From NCBI RefSeq assembly GCF_040448305.1, contig NZ_CP148752.1, positions 4,999,501 to 5,063,500 of the forward strand: DNA of 64,000 nucleotides, in the 5' to 3' direction. The stretch is from Pseudomonas fluorescens (GTDB taxonomy: Bacteria; Pseudomonadota; Gammaproteobacteria; Pseudomonadales; Pseudomonadaceae). How positions within the stretch are numbered: position 1 is the first letter of the stretch; every line of letters begins with the position of its first letter. Positions 44,568-53,800 of this stretch are shown piece after piece. A program made the position numbers and the translations under genes. A model generated the notes under the pieces. It was not told the DNA's origin. It ran no database searches and was given only the letters and a program-made list of their open reading frames with translations.

Positions 44568-45029
44568 ATGACCACCGAGCGCAACACCCCGGACAACTGC
44601 GACAACCTGCTGCTGGACAATCAGACCTGCTTCGCCCTGCATTCCACTTCGCTGATGATGACCAAGGTCTACAAACCCTTGCTGCAAGCGCTGGGTCTGA
44701 CCTACCCGCAATACCTGGCGATGATGGTGCTGTGGGAAAGGGACGGTTTGACCGTAGGTGAAATCAGCACGCGGTTGCTGACCGATCCTGGCTCGTTGAC
44801 GCCACTGCTCAAGCGCCTGGAAGCCGAAGGCCTGCTCAGCCGGACCCGCAGCCGGGAGGATGAGCGGGTGGTGATCGTCGAACTCACCGAACAGGGCCGA
44901 GCGTTGCGCGACAAGGCCCGCGATATTCCCCAGTGCATCCTCGGCGCCAGCGGGATGACCGTGGAGCGCCTGCAAAACCTGCAAGCGGAGCTGCAGGAGC
45001 TGCGTCGTCACCTGCAAGACAGCCTGTAA
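44568..45029 (+). CDS. ohrR: OhrR organic-peroxide sensor repressor
   Basis: 153 residues, MarR family. Cys21 (NQTCFALHSTS) is the sensing cysteine; Cys11 may be a second thiol. HTH at about 60-100 (LTDPGSLTPLLKRLEAEGLL). It sits 361 bases before ohr on the same strand, separated by a REP pair, and both genes carry the same type of operator. Organic hydroperoxide oxidises the sensor and frees ohr. Confidence 0.93.
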   Translation: MTTERNTPDNCDNLLLDNQTCFALHSTSLMMTKVYKPLLQALGLTYPQYLAMMVLWERDGLTVGEISTRLLTDPGSLTPLLKRLEAEGLLSRTRSREDERVVIVELTEQGRALRDKARDIPQCILGASGMTVERLQNLQAELQELRRHLQDSL

Positions 45030-45052
45030 TTTCAAGGCCAACACAAATCCCC

Positions 45053-45141
45053 TGTGGGAGCGGGCTTGCTCGCGAATGCAGAGTGTCAGTCGACTAGTAT
45101 TTGACTGATACGCCGCATTCGCGAGCAAGCCCGCTCCCACA
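45053..45141. repeat. REP pair between ohrR and ohr
   Basis: Arms 45053-45079 and 45115-45141 are exact inverted copies (GTGGGAGCGGGCTTGCTCGC). Confidence 0.92.
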
Positions 45142-45292
45142 TTCGTTTTGCGGAATACCAGAAATCGGGCTCGCACCTTCCTCCTGAAAAATTCTGCTGG
45201 AAAATCCCCATTCAACAGCTCTAACTCAACGCTTTCGACCAAGACGATCCCTCCCGTCCTGTGGTTTTTTCGGATTTCTTCAAAAAATTATC

Positions 45293-45315
45293 TTGCGCAC
45301 TAAATATTTGCGCGA
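45293..45315 (+). promoter_or_regulatory. OhrR operator upstream of ohr
   Basis: TTGCGCAC-N7-TTGCGCGA within AT-rich promoter sequence, about 75 bases before the ohr start. The same layout as at 44512 and (minus strand) 29832. Confidence 0.65.
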
Positions 45316-45390
45316 TACATTCACCTCGCACTTACTTAGCGCGCAAACATTTAGCGCAAAACAAACCAAATCCAAAACGAGGCTTTCACC

Positions 45391-45810
45391 ATGCAAACTC
45401 TCTACACCGCAATCGCAACTTCCACCGGTGGCCGTGACGGTCGTGCGGTTTCCAGCGACAACATCCTCGACGTCAAGCTCGCCACGCCGAAAGAACTCGG
45501 CGGTGCCGGCGGCGCAGCCACCAACCCTGAGCAACTGTTCGCCGCCGGCTACTCCGCCTGCTTCATCGGTGCCCTGAAATTCGTGGCCAGCCAGACCAAG
45601 CGCAGCATCCCCAACGACGCTTCGATCACCGCCCACGTCGGCATCGGCCAGATCCCGGGCGGCTTCGGTCTGGACATCGACTTGCACATCAGCCTGCCGG
45701 GTCTTGAACAAGCCGATGCACAGGCACTGGTCGACGCAGCCCACCAGGTCTGCCCGTACTCCAACGCCACCCGTGGCAACGTCGATGTGCGTCTGCACGT
45801 AACCGTCTAA
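45391..45810 (+). CDS. ohr: Organic hydroperoxide reductase Ohr
   Basis: A 139-residue Cys-based peroxidase of the OsmC/Ohr family. Catalytic Cys in AGYSACFIGALKF and resolving Cys in HQVCPYSNATRGN, with the family sequence GGAGGAATNPEQLFAAGYSA. It reduces fatty-acid and organic hydroperoxides with lipoyl proteins. The ATG follows an A-rich GAGG site. Confidence 0.97.
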   Translation: MQTLYTAIATSTGGRDGRAVSSDNILDVKLATPKELGGAGGAATNPEQLFAAGYSACFIGALKFVASQTKRSIPNDASITAHVGIGQIPGGFGLDIDLHISLPGLEQADAQALVDAAHQVCPYSNATRGNVDVRLHVTV

Positions 45811-45844
45811 GCGCTGACTACCCAGGCCCGAACAGGAAACGAAC

Positions 45845-46861
45845 ATGAACACTTTCAGCAAAGTCTTGACCGGTACCCTTCTCGCCTTGTCCATCAGCAA
45901 CGCGTTCGCAGGTACCGGGGTTGAACACAACACCCAGGCATTCCTCGATGTGCTGAATGCCGGCACCGGCAAGCCGATGGAGCAAATGACGCCCGCCGAG
46001 GCCCGCGCTGTTCTGGTAGGCGCGCAGTCGGGAGTGAAGCTGACGCTGCCAAAAGCCGATGTCAGCCAGAAGACCATTCAAGTCGACGGCCAACCGATCA
46101 GCCTGACCATCGTCCGGCCGGCCGGGGTCAAGGGTGAGCTGCCGGTGTTCATGTTCTTCCACGGCGGTGGCTGGGTGCTGGGGGACTTCCCGACCCACGA
46201 GCGGCTGGTGCGTGACCTGGTGACGGGCTCGGGTGCAGCGGCCGTGTTCGTGAACTACACGCCGTCGCCGGAAGCGCATTACCCGGTGGCGATCAACCAG
46301 GCTTACGCCGCGACCCGATGGGTGGCCGAGCACGGTAAAGAGATCAACGTCGATGGCCAGCGCCTGGCGGTAGCCGGCAACAGTGTCGGCGGCAACATGG
46401 CGGCGGTAGTTGCGCTGATGGCCAAGGACAAGGGCACACCGGCGATCAGGTTCCAGGTGCTGTTGTGGCCGGTGACTGATGCCAACTTCGAAACGGCGTC
46501 CTACAACCAGTTCGCCGAAGGGCACTTCCTCACCAGGAACATGATGAAGTGGTTCTGGGACAACTACACCACCGACGCCAATCAGCGGAACGAGATCTAC
46601 GCCTCGCCACTGCGCGCGACCACCGCCCAGTTGAAAGGACTGCCTCCAGCGCTGGTGCAGACCGCCGGTGCCGACGTGTTACGCGACGAAGGCGAAGCCT
46701 ACGCCCGCAAACTGGACGAGGCCGGTGTGCCGGTGACCTCGGTTCGCTACAACGGCCTGATCCACGACTACGGTTTGCTCAACGTGGTGAGCCAGGTGCC
46801 GGCGGTACGTTCGGCGATGCTGCAGGCATCTGAAGAACTCAAGCAACACCTGAAGAAATAA
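45845..46861 (+). CDS. Exported alpha/beta-hydrolase, HSL-type esterase
   Basis: 338 residues with a signal peptide (MNTFSKVLTGTLLALSISNA, cleavage after FAG). HGGG oxyanion motif in FFHGGGWVLGD, nucleophile Ser in AGNSVGGNMA, and His in IHDYGL. This is the hormone-sensitive-lipase branch. 34 bases after ohr on the same strand, so possibly co-expressed under peroxide stress, perhaps to remove damaged lipid esters. That link is inferred. Confidence 0.88.
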   Translation: MNTFSKVLTGTLLALSISNAFAGTGVEHNTQAFLDVLNAGTGKPMEQMTPAEARAVLVGAQSGVKLTLPKADVSQKTIQVDGQPISLTIVRPAGVKGELPVFMFFHGGGWVLGDFPTHERLVRDLVTGSGAAAVFVNYTPSPEAHYPVAINQAYAATRWVAEHGKEINVDGQRLAVAGNSVGGNMAAVVALMAKDKGTPAIRFQVLLWPVTDANFETASYNQFAEGHFLTRNMMKWFWDNYTTDANQRNEIYASPLRATTAQLKGLPPALVQTAGADVLRDEGEAYARKLDEAGVPVTSVRYNGLIHDYGLLNVVSQVPAVRSAMLQASEELKQHLKK

Positions 46862-46873
46862 TGCAGATCAACA

Positions 46874-46962
46874 TGTGGGAGCGAGCCTGCTCGCGAAGGC
46901 GGCGTGTCAGGCAATGACGATGTGTCTGGCAAACCGCTTTCGCGAGCAGGCTCGCTCCCACA
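46874..46962. repeat. REP pair
   Basis: Inverted arms 46874-46902 and 46934-46962 with GTGGGAGCGAGCCTGCTCGCG (one or two differences at the ends). Confidence 0.9.
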
Positions 46963-46988
46963 GGGGGCAACGAGGTTCTGAAAGGCAC

Positions 46989-47019
46989 AAAAAAGCCCGA
47001 CTCAATGGTCGGGCTTTTT
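46989..47019. terminator. Bidirectional terminator, esterase / efp
   Basis: AAAAAAGCCCGAC-loop-GTCGGGCTTTTT between convergent genes. Confidence 0.93.
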
Positions 47020-47036
47020 CATTCCTCAAGCTGTGC

Positions 47037-47606
47037 TTATTTGGCACGGCCTTTGTAGGAACCGCCTTCGCGGGTATCGATCTCGATCATGTCGCCGATT
47101 TCGATGAAGTCAGCAACCGACAGCTCGGTACCGTTCTTCAGTTTGGCAGGCTTCATCACCTTGCCGGAAGTGTCGCCGCGAGCGGAACCTTCGGTGTAGT
47201 CAACCTGACGCACGATGGTGGTCGGCAGCTCTACGGAAACCAGACGTTCTTCGAAGAAGATCGCTTCGCAAACATCGGTCATGCCTTCTTCAACGAAAGG
47301 CAGAACGGCTTCGATGTCTTCAGCGTTCAGCTCGTACATGGTGTAGTCAGTGGTGTCCATGAACGTGTAGGTGTCGCCGCTGATGAAGGACAGGGTCGCT
47401 TCTTTGCGGTCGAGGATTACGTCGTCCAGTTTGTCGTCGGCGCTGTAAACGATCTCGGTCTTGTAACCGGTCAGCAGGTTCTTCAGCTTGGTCTTCATGA
47501 TCGCGCTGTTACGACCGGACTTGGTGAATTCAGCTTTCTGAACCAGCCAAGGATCGTTTTCGAGACGAATCACGGTCCCGGGTTTCAGTTCTTTACCAGT
47601 TTTCAT
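47037..47606 (-). CDS. efp: Elongation factor P
   Basis: 189 residues in three beta-barrel domains. The tip loop reads TKSGRNSA with Arg32, the residue rhamnosylated by EarP in Pseudomonas and Neisseria (lysine in E. coli). It relieves ribosome stalling at polyproline. Its modifying enzyme earP lies just upstream on the same strand, so the pair is likely co-expressed. Confidence 0.97.
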   Translation of the reverse strand: MKTGKELKPGTVIRLENDPWLVQKAEFTKSGRNSAIMKTKLKNLLTGYKTEIVYSADDKLDDVILDRKEATLSFISGDTYTFMDTTDYTMYELNAEDIEAVLPFVEEGMTDVCEAIFFEERLVSVELPTTIVRQVDYTEGSARGDTSGKVMKPAKLKNGTELSVADFIEIGDMIEIDTREGGSYKGRAK

Positions 47607-47654
47607 TGCGAATATCCGAATTTGGATGGGATTTACAAAAATCTAGGCCGCGTA

Positions 47655-48788
47655 TCATATCCAATTTCCATAAAACTGTACCAGCGCCGTGGCAAGATCG
47701 GCCTGCAAGGCCTGTTCCAGACACCACGTCTCGGCGTGTTTTTCCAGCTCTGGCCAGTGTTTACGGGTGAGTTGCCAGTGGTCGGCTATTTTTTCACCAG
47801 CGTTCCACGCCCGCCAAAGACCGCTGATCGCCTCCCGCGCAGGCGCAGATAACCCCTTTACATAGAGTTCGAGGAAGGCTTCGAGCTTGTCCAGGTGGAT
47901 GTCTTCTTCCTGCCGGTAAATGTGCCAGAGAAATGGCCGGCCAGCCCATTGAGCGCGCACGAAGGAATCTTCGCCGCGCACGGCATTAAAATCGCAGCAC
48001 CACAGCAACCCGTCGTATTGATCCTGGCGGACGAATGGCAGCACCTGCACGGTCAAGGCATCCCGCACATGCACAGCACCGGCCGCCAAACCCTGCACAC
48101 CGAGCCAACGCTCGACGTCGCCGAGAATCCGCCCTTCCGGCACCAGCAGATGAGTGGTCGTCGAATCGCCTGCCATCCCATCGAGCCAACTGGCCAAACC
48201 GGTGTTTTCGTAGGCAAACAATGAGATCAGCTGTGCGCCGGGCGCAGGATCAATCCCCATACCTTGCAGGAATTCTCTTTGAGCCTGCGGGTTTTGCTGA
48301 AATTGCCGACGCCGTTCCAGCAACCCTCGCTCACGCAGCAGTCCGCCGGTGCCCTTCTGGAACCCCGGGAAGAAAAAGAACTTCTGTACGCTTTTGTACT
48401 TCACCGAGGGCAAGCCGTGGCAGCCGATCACCCATTCCTCGGCGCTCAGATAGTCGAGGTTCATCCACAGCGGCGGCTTTTCCCGTTCGACCATGGCGTC
48501 CATATAGGCGCTCGGCAATTGGCAGGTAAAGGCAGCAATCACCACATCGGCGGCTTCGGTCGGCTGCCACTCGGCGGGCCATTGGCGCACTTCGACGTCG
48601 TGCTGCCACTGCTGCACAGCGTGGATGTCGATTTCCGGGCACAGGCGCTCGAACGCTCGCAGGTCATCGACCCATAGACGCACTGCCAGCCCATGTTCGG
48701 CCACCAGTTGCCGGGCCAGTCGCCAGGTCACGCCGATGTCGCCGAAGTTGTCGACCACGGTGCAAAAAATATCCCAGCGGGTTTTCAT
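47655..48788 (-). CDS. earP: EF-P arginine rhamnosyltransferase EarP
   Basis: 377 residues of the GT104 family; transfers rhamnose from dTDP-L-rhamnose to EF-P Arg32. The start MKTRWDIF is used because it puts the catalytic acids at Asp13 and Asp17 (TVVDNFGDIG), as known for the family; the frame offers three more residues. Located 49 bases upstream of efp, same direction. Confidence 0.95.
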   Translation of the reverse strand: MKTRWDIFCTVVDNFGDIGVTWRLARQLVAEHGLAVRLWVDDLRAFERLCPEIDIHAVQQWQHDVEVRQWPAEWQPTEAADVVIAAFTCQLPSAYMDAMVEREKPPLWMNLDYLSAEEWVIGCHGLPSVKYKSVQKFFFFPGFQKGTGGLLRERGLLERRRQFQQNPQAQREFLQGMGIDPAPGAQLISLFAYENTGLASWLDGMAGDSTTTHLLVPEGRILGDVERWLGVQGLAAGAVHVRDALTVQVLPFVRQDQYDGLLWCCDFNAVRGEDSFVRAQWAGRPFLWHIYRQEEDIHLDKLEAFLELYVKGLSAPAREAISGLWRAWNAGEKIADHWQLTRKHWPELEKHAETWCLEQALQADLATALVQFYGNWI

Positions 48789-48921
48789 TTCAGGCATTCC
48801 AGGCTCCCGTTGGCAAAGGCGCCGATTGTCCGCATAAATTACCCCGTGCAGAAGAGCCGACGGCGATTATTCTTCATGCGACAATCGCCACTCGCCAGTG
48901 ACCATTCGCCAAGAGGCAATC

Positions 48922-49332
48922 ATGCCCCACCGCCCCACTCCACGCCGATCCTTCCCGATCAGCCTCAACGCCCTGCAACTGACCGGCAGCATCGCCCTCG
49001 GCATGTGGTTGGGATTCATTGCCATCGTGCTGACCTGCTGGCTCGCTTCGCGCCTTCTGTTCAGCGAACAATTGGCACCTGTGGCGGCAGCTGTGGAACA
49101 ACTGGCCAAACCACCGGTGGTGGCTCAACCGATGCCGAACATTCCGCCACAGAGCCCGCTGTTCGAGCAATATGAAGAAAACCTGCGCAAGAACGAGCAG
49201 CAGCAACGGCTCGATCAGGCACGCGGCAGCAGTCGCAACCTGGCCAACCCGAACTGTCAGTTCTGGCTGCAACAGGACCGGACTGCACCCAGCGAAAAAA
49301 GCCGCGCCAACGTCCTGCAATTCTGCGATTGA
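48922..49332 (+). CDS. Hypothetical single-pass membrane protein, 136 aa
   Basis: Residues about 22-45 form a hydrophobic helix (GSIALGMWLGFIAIVLTCWL) after a basic, Pro-containing N-terminus; the rest is a periplasmic-type helical segment with two Cys (NCQFW and LQFCD) that may form a disulfide. Start ATG 48922 with AAGAGG. Probably a two-gene operon with the Gre-like gene. Family unknown. Confidence 0.7.
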   Translation: MPHRPTPRRSFPISLNALQLTGSIALGMWLGFIAIVLTCWLASRLLFSEQLAPVAAAVEQLAKPPVVAQPMPNIPPQSPLFEQYEENLRKNEQQQRLDQARGSSRNLANPNCQFWLQQDRTAPSEKSRANVLQFCD

Positions 49333-49334
49333 TC

Positions 49335-49817
49335 ATGAATAAGCATACCGTCCACCAACTGATTCTCGACAAGCTGCGGATCGATCTCGACATCGCCGAA
49401 CGGGCCGCGCAAACCGCCTACGAAACGGCGACCCATGAAGAAAACATCGCCGAGAACAAGTACGACACCCTGGGGCTGGAAGCGTCCTATCTCGCGGCCG
49501 GGCAAGCCAGGCGGGTCGAAGAGATTCGCCAGTCACTGAGCCTCTGCCAGAACCTGGCCCTGCGCCCGTATGACGATCAGCGGGGCATCGAAGTGGGCGC
49601 GCTGCTCGGGCTGGAGGACGAAAAGGGGCGCGAACAATGGCTGTTTCTGGCCCCCGATGCAGCCGGGCTGAAGGTCGATCTGGTGGGGCAACTGGTCACC
49701 GTCATCACCCCGCGCTCACCGCTGGGCAAAAGCCTGCTGGGCAAGTTCGAGGGCGATGAGGTGGAAATTCTGGTGGCGGGCGCTCGGCAACAGTTCGCTG
49801 TCACCGAGGTGGTTTGA
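49335..49817 (+). CDS. GreA/GreB-like C-terminal-domain protein
   Basis: 160 residues. The N-terminal coiled coil contains EENIAENKYDTLGLEASYLA, reminiscent of the Gre coiled coil, and the C-terminal half (ALLGLEDEKGREQWLFLAPDAAG, ITPRSPLGKSLLGKFEGDEV) matches the Gre C-terminal FKBP-like fold including the SPLGKSLLGK signature. It may bind the RNA polymerase secondary channel; the acidic tip typical of true Gre factors is unclear. Starts two bases after the previous stop. Confidence 0.75.
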   Translation: MNKHTVHQLILDKLRIDLDIAERAAQTAYETATHEENIAENKYDTLGLEASYLAAGQARRVEEIRQSLSLCQNLALRPYDDQRGIEVGALLGLEDEKGREQWLFLAPDAAGLKVDLVGQLVTVITPRSPLGKSLLGKFEGDEVEILVAGARQQFAVTEVV

Positions 49818-49833
49818 CCGGCAGCAAACGCTA

Positions 49834-50808
49834 TCAGTGAACGGGCAGTTCGACGCCGTCGAACAGCTCTTCCAGTTCCTGTTTGTTGTGGCATTGAATG
49901 GCCTTGGCCATGACTTCGCGGGTCAGGTGCGGCGCGAACTTCTCGATGAAGTCGCACATGAAGCCCCGCAGGAAGGTGCCGCGACGGAAGCCGATCTTGG
50001 TCACGCTGGACTCGAACAGCTCGCTGGCGTCGAGTACCACCAGGTCGCTGTCGAGTTTGCTGTCAACGGCCATTTTCGCCACGATGCCCACCCCCAGACC
50101 CAGGCGAACATAGGTCTTGATCACGTCGGCGTCGGCAGCGGTGAACACCACTTTCGGCGTCAGGCCGCGATGGCTGAAGGCTTCGTCGAGTTTCGAACGA
50201 CCGGTAAAACCGAACACGTACGTCACGATCGGGTATTCGGCCAGTGCTTCGAGGGTCAGTTTCGACAGCTTGGTCAGCGGGTGGCCCTGAGGCACGACCA
50301 CGCATCGGTTCCAGCGGTAGCACGGCATCATCACCAGGTCGCCGAACAGTTCGAGCGCTTCGGTGGCAATAGCGAAATCCACGGTGCCGTCAGCGGCCAT
50401 TTCGGCGATTTGCATCGGTGATCCCTGATGCATGTGCAGGGCAACGTCCGGGTATTGCTTGATAAAACTGCTGATCACCGGCGGCAACGCATAACGCGCC
50501 TGGGTGTGAGTGGTGGCAATCGACAGGGTGCCTTTCTTCTCGTTGGAGAACTCCTGGGCGATCTGCTTGATGCTTTCAACCTTGCGCAGAATTTCGCCGG
50601 CGGTGGTGATGATGCGCTCGCCGGCCGGGGTAACGCGGGTCAGGTGCTTGCCGCTGCGGGCAAAAACCTCGACGCCCAGTTCGTCTTCCAGCAGACGGAT
50701 CTGCTTGCTGATGCCGGGTTGAGAGGTGTAAAGGCTTTGGGCTGTAGCGGAAACGTTGAGGTCGTGGTGCGCCACTTCCCAGATGTAGCGCAATTGTTGA
50801 AGCTTCAT
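49834..50808 (-). CDS. cysB: CysB sulfur-assimilation regulator
   Basis: 324 residues, LysR family. Start MKLQQLRYIWEVAHHDLNV is diagnostic; the effector domain holds SIATTHTQARYALPPVI and the sulfate/O-acetylserine site. Activates cys genes under sulfur limitation. Confidence 0.97.
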   Translation of the reverse strand: MKLQQLRYIWEVAHHDLNVSATAQSLYTSQPGISKQIRLLEDELGVEVFARSGKHLTRVTPAGERIITTAGEILRKVESIKQIAQEFSNEKKGTLSIATTHTQARYALPPVISSFIKQYPDVALHMHQGSPMQIAEMAADGTVDFAIATEALELFGDLVMMPCYRWNRCVVVPQGHPLTKLSKLTLEALAEYPIVTYVFGFTGRSKLDEAFSHRGLTPKVVFTAADADVIKTYVRLGLGVGIVAKMAVDSKLDSDLVVLDASELFESSVTKIGFRRGTFLRGFMCDFIEKFAPHLTREVMAKAIQCHNKQELEELFDGVELPVH

Positions 50809-50921
50809 ATGAATCCCTCAAAGCAGGTAGACGCCACGGGCATCAGCGACGGTATATAACTATATTAATGGCTCGAAGAATAAATCTAGAACTTTTTTAT
50901 CAGATTGCCATTATTCGTGTC

Positions 50922-51425
50922 CTAGCGGTCCCCTTGACGACGACGTTGCACCAGCGGCACCAGATAGACCGGCACCTTGGACAGTTGCAACACGCGGGCG
51001 GCGGTTCGCCCCAAAGGCGTTTCCGCACCGGCACCGTGGCTGTGACTACCTACGATCAACAAATCCACGGAGAGTTTCTGCGCCTGGTCCAGAATCACCT
51101 GCGATGGGTCGCCTTGCAGCACCCGCACCGCCTGAATCCGCTCCAGGTCGTGCTCGCCTTCATCCCCCAACTCTTCACGAAAACTGTCGAGCACCCGCTG
51201 CTCGATACTGGCAATCACCGTATTCAGGCCCTGGCTGTGAAACTCGTTCAGCGCCTGTTCATCGAGATAACTTTGCAGCACCGATTCGGCAAACAACCCC
51301 ATGGGTTCAACCGCATGCACGACATACAAACTGGCATTGAAGGTCCTGGCCAGTTCCAGGGCATGCTGCATCACCACGGGCGCGTACAGGCCAAGGTCAG
51401 TGGCATACAGCATCGAACGAATCAT
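50922..51425 (-). CDS. Universal stress protein (UspA family)
   Basis: 167 residues; N-terminal MIRSMLYATDLGLYAPVV and the ATP-loop motif VGSHSHGAGAETPLGRTAARV near the end, with the C-terminal VPVYLV strand. A single Usp domain that likely binds ATP. About 110 bases upstream of cysB on the same strand. Confidence 0.92.
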   Translation of the reverse strand: MIRSMLYATDLGLYAPVVMQHALELARTFNASLYVVHAVEPMGLFAESVLQSYLDEQALNEFHSQGLNTVIASIEQRVLDSFREELGDEGEHDLERIQAVRVLQGDPSQVILDQAQKLSVDLLIVGSHSHGAGAETPLGRTAARVLQLSKVPVYLVPLVQRRRQGDR

Positions 51426-51520
51426 ATGACCTCCTCGACTGCCAACATGGCGGAGATTTGATTCAGCTTAGCAGTGCCTTGGCGACTACGGCGTCCGGCG
51501 CAACGCATTGAACGGTGGGC

Positions 51521-52426
51521 TTAAACCTTTTGCTCGTTGCTTATGCCATGGGGTACATGACCGGTGGCGACGACTTCACGGGCCAATTCGCAGTGGCCGG
51601 CCTGATCGTCGAAAAACACGTCGGCCGCGAAGGCTTCGAGAAAGGCCGATTTGGTCAGGCCGCCGAGGAACAGCGACTCGTCGAGACGGATGTCCCATTC
51701 GCGCAACGTGCGAATGACCCGCTCATGGGCCGGCGCCGATCGCGCCGTGACCAGCGCAGTACGGATCGGGCAGGTGTCCTCCGGGAACTCACGCTGCAAC
51801 AGGTTGAGAGCCGCGAGAAAGCCCTTGAACGGCCCACCGCGCAACGGCTCGCGGGCGGCCTCACGCTCGCTGGCCTGGAACGCTTCCAGACCACCGGCCT
51901 GATAAATGCGCTCCGACTCATCGGAAAACAGCACCGCGTCTCCATCGAAGGCAATGCGCAACTCGTCGCTGGCCGCACGGCTGGCGCCGCCCGACAGAAT
52001 GGTCGCGGCCGCGAACCCGGCGTCCAGTGCATTGCGTACGTCTTCGGCGTGGGTCGAGAGAAACAGGTCGCAGCCAAAGGCCTTGAGGTAAGGATACGGA
52101 CTGCGCCCGCCGACAAAGGCCGCACGGGAAATCGCCAGTCCGTAGTGGTCAATCGAGTTGAACACCCGCAGCCCGGTGTCGGCGCTGTTGCGCGACACCA
52201 GAATCACCTCGACCCGGGCGCGGCCGAGGTTGTTGTTGAGGTTCAGGAGTTTCTGCACCAACGGGAAGGCATCGCCGGGTTCGAGGATTTCGTCTTCATG
52301 TTCGATCTGATATTGCCGGTAGGCTTCGACCCCACTCGACAGGTAGACCTTGTGGCTTTCGCTCAGGTCGAACAGCGCCCGCGAAGAAATCGCCAGCACC
52401 AGCTTGTCGTCAATTGCCTTTGGCAT
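51521..52426 (-). CDS. 5'-nucleotidase, PF06189 (cN-I like) family
   Basis: 301 residues of the HAD-like family related to cytosolic 5'-nucleotidase I. Marks: LVLAISSRALFDLSES, VILVSRNSADTGLRV, and the late acidic LGGLTKSAFLEAFAADVFFDD. Dephosphorylates nucleoside monophosphates. Stop codon 25 bases downstream of a separate gene (PanE-like), co-oriented. Confidence 0.88.
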   Translation of the reverse strand: MPKAIDDKLVLAISSRALFDLSESHKVYLSSGVEAYRQYQIEHEDEILEPGDAFPLVQKLLNLNNNLGRARVEVILVSRNSADTGLRVFNSIDHYGLAISRAAFVGGRSPYPYLKAFGCDLFLSTHAEDVRNALDAGFAAATILSGGASRAASDELRIAFDGDAVLFSDESERIYQAGGLEAFQASEREAAREPLRGGPFKGFLAALNLLQREFPEDTCPIRTALVTARSAPAHERVIRTLREWDIRLDESLFLGGLTKSAFLEAFAADVFFDDQAGHCELAREVVATGHVPHGISNEQKV

Positions 52427-52451
52427 GCCCTTCCCCCTCAGGTCGGTCTAC

Positions 52452-53405
52452 TCAGGTGTTGCGTCGATCAATGAAACTCAAGCTGCGATACAAGGCCTCG
52501 ATGCGTGGCATCTCACACCCGGCTGCCTTCGCCGCCGCCAAAGGCCGGGCGTAGATCGCGGCCAGTTCCAGCGGTCGCTTGTGCAAGTAATCGTGGTACA
52601 TGCTCGGCCAGTAGTCGGGCATTTTCTCGGTCACCATGAACAAATGCTCGGCATACCCTGCCGGTACGTCGTGCCCGCAGGCGATTGCCCCTTGCACCAC
52701 TTCAGCCATCAGCGCCTTGATCAGCTCGCGACTGTCGGCATCGGCCATCAACGGCGTGGTGCTCGCCCCCAGCAAAACCGAGAGACCGTTGTAAGGGATA
52801 TTCCAGACCAGTTTTTGCCAACGCGCCTGATGTAAATTCGCCATGGCCTGTGAATCGAGGCCGGCGCTGCGAAACAGTCCGACGCCCTCCTCGACAATCG
52901 CGCTGCGTGCCGGCCCATCAGCGGGACCGCTGTGATAACCCACATGCACCGCGCCCAGCGCCTGATGGGTAATGACGCCCGGCGCCTCGCGATGGACGCA
53001 GATGTAGCAGAGCCCTCCGAGCACATGCAGCGAATCGGGGAGCAACTCGCGCAGGCTGTCTTCGACGTCCAGGCCATTTTGCAACAGCAGTACCTTGGCG
53101 TTAGGTGCCGCCGCCTGCAGGATGGCGGGTGCCAGGTCGGCGTTGCTGGTAGTTTTCGCGCCCACCAGCAGCCAGTTGCAGGGCGGCATGTCTTCAGCGT
53201 TGGAATAAGCCTGCACCGGGTTCAGTTTCAGCGCGCCGTGGGGCGCGCTGTCGACTTGCAACCCGTGCTCGGTTACGGCGGAAAACTCGCTGCGCAGCAG
53301 AAAATGCACATCAAAACCGGCACGCGCCAGCATCACCCCGTAGAAACCACCGATTGCGCCGGTCCCGATAATGCCGATCGTCGGCCTGGCAACTGTTCCC
53401 ATCAT
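52452..53405 (-). CDS. panE: 2-dehydropantoate 2-reductase-like (PanE/ApbA family)
   Basis: 317 residues with an N-terminal Rossmann fold (IGIIGTGAIGGFYGVMLARAG) and C-terminal ApbA domain; family Lys is expected in WQKLVWNIPYNGLSVLLG. It would reduce ketopantoate with NADPH in pantothenate synthesis. Pseudomonas genomes carry several paralogues, so the substrate is not certain. The start is ATG 53405, with GAGGAG upstream; its first codons overlap the thioredoxin-like stop. Confidence 0.8.
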   Translation of the reverse strand: MMGTVARPTIGIIGTGAIGGFYGVMLARAGFDVHFLLRSEFSAVTEHGLQVDSAPHGALKLNPVQAYSNAEDMPPCNWLLVGAKTTSNADLAPAILQAAAPNAKVLLLQNGLDVEDSLRELLPDSLHVLGGLCYICVHREAPGVITHQALGAVHVGYHSGPADGPARSAIVEEGVGLFRSAGLDSQAMANLHQARWQKLVWNIPYNGLSVLLGASTTPLMADADSRELIKALMAEVVQGAIACGHDVPAGYAEHLFMVTEKMPDYWPSMYHDYLHKRPLELAAIYARPLAAAKAAGCEMPRIEALYRSLSFIDRRNT

Positions 53406-53800
53406 GGCAACTCCTCTGCTGTTCGACTCAGCGCCTGGCGCACGGCCCGATTGAGCTCGGTGTCGGTCAGGCGCGATTTCAGTGCTCCAAAGAATTCGCC
53501 GTCGCGAACGACAAACAGCGCCGGCAAGTGAAAGACCTGATAACGCTCGACCACCCCGCCGTTGTTGCCGGCATCGATCCAGCACAGTCGATCGACTGCC
53601 AGGTCGAGTATCGGCAATTGCTCGCGGGCAAAACGGCAACTGGCGCAGCCGACACTGGTGAAAATGACCAGCGATACACCGCTCATCGCCAGCAGCCGTT
53701 GGTCGACGTCAAAATCGGTCAGTTCCAATTCGACCACTATACTGGAGGGAACAATGTCAGATGGCCGACACATGGAGTCTGTGTTCATGGGACGATTCAT
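53402..53800 (-). CDS. Thioredoxin-fold protein
   Basis: Up to 132 residues. The redox motif is VGCASCRFARE, the cis-Pro lies in VFHLPALFVV. Overlaps panE by four bases at its end. The N-terminus is uncertain: a start at 53800 or 53773 overlaps the divergent PilZ gene (53754), whereas a GTG near 53737 would not. Probably a small disulfide reductase or thiol carrier. Confidence 0.75.
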   Translation of the reverse strand: MNRPMNTDSMCRPSDIVPSSIVVELELTDFDVDQRLLAMSGVSLVIFTSVGCASCRFAREQLPILDLAVDRLCWIDAGNNGGVVERYQVFHLPALFVVRDGEFFGALKSRLTDTELNRAVRQALSRTAEELP

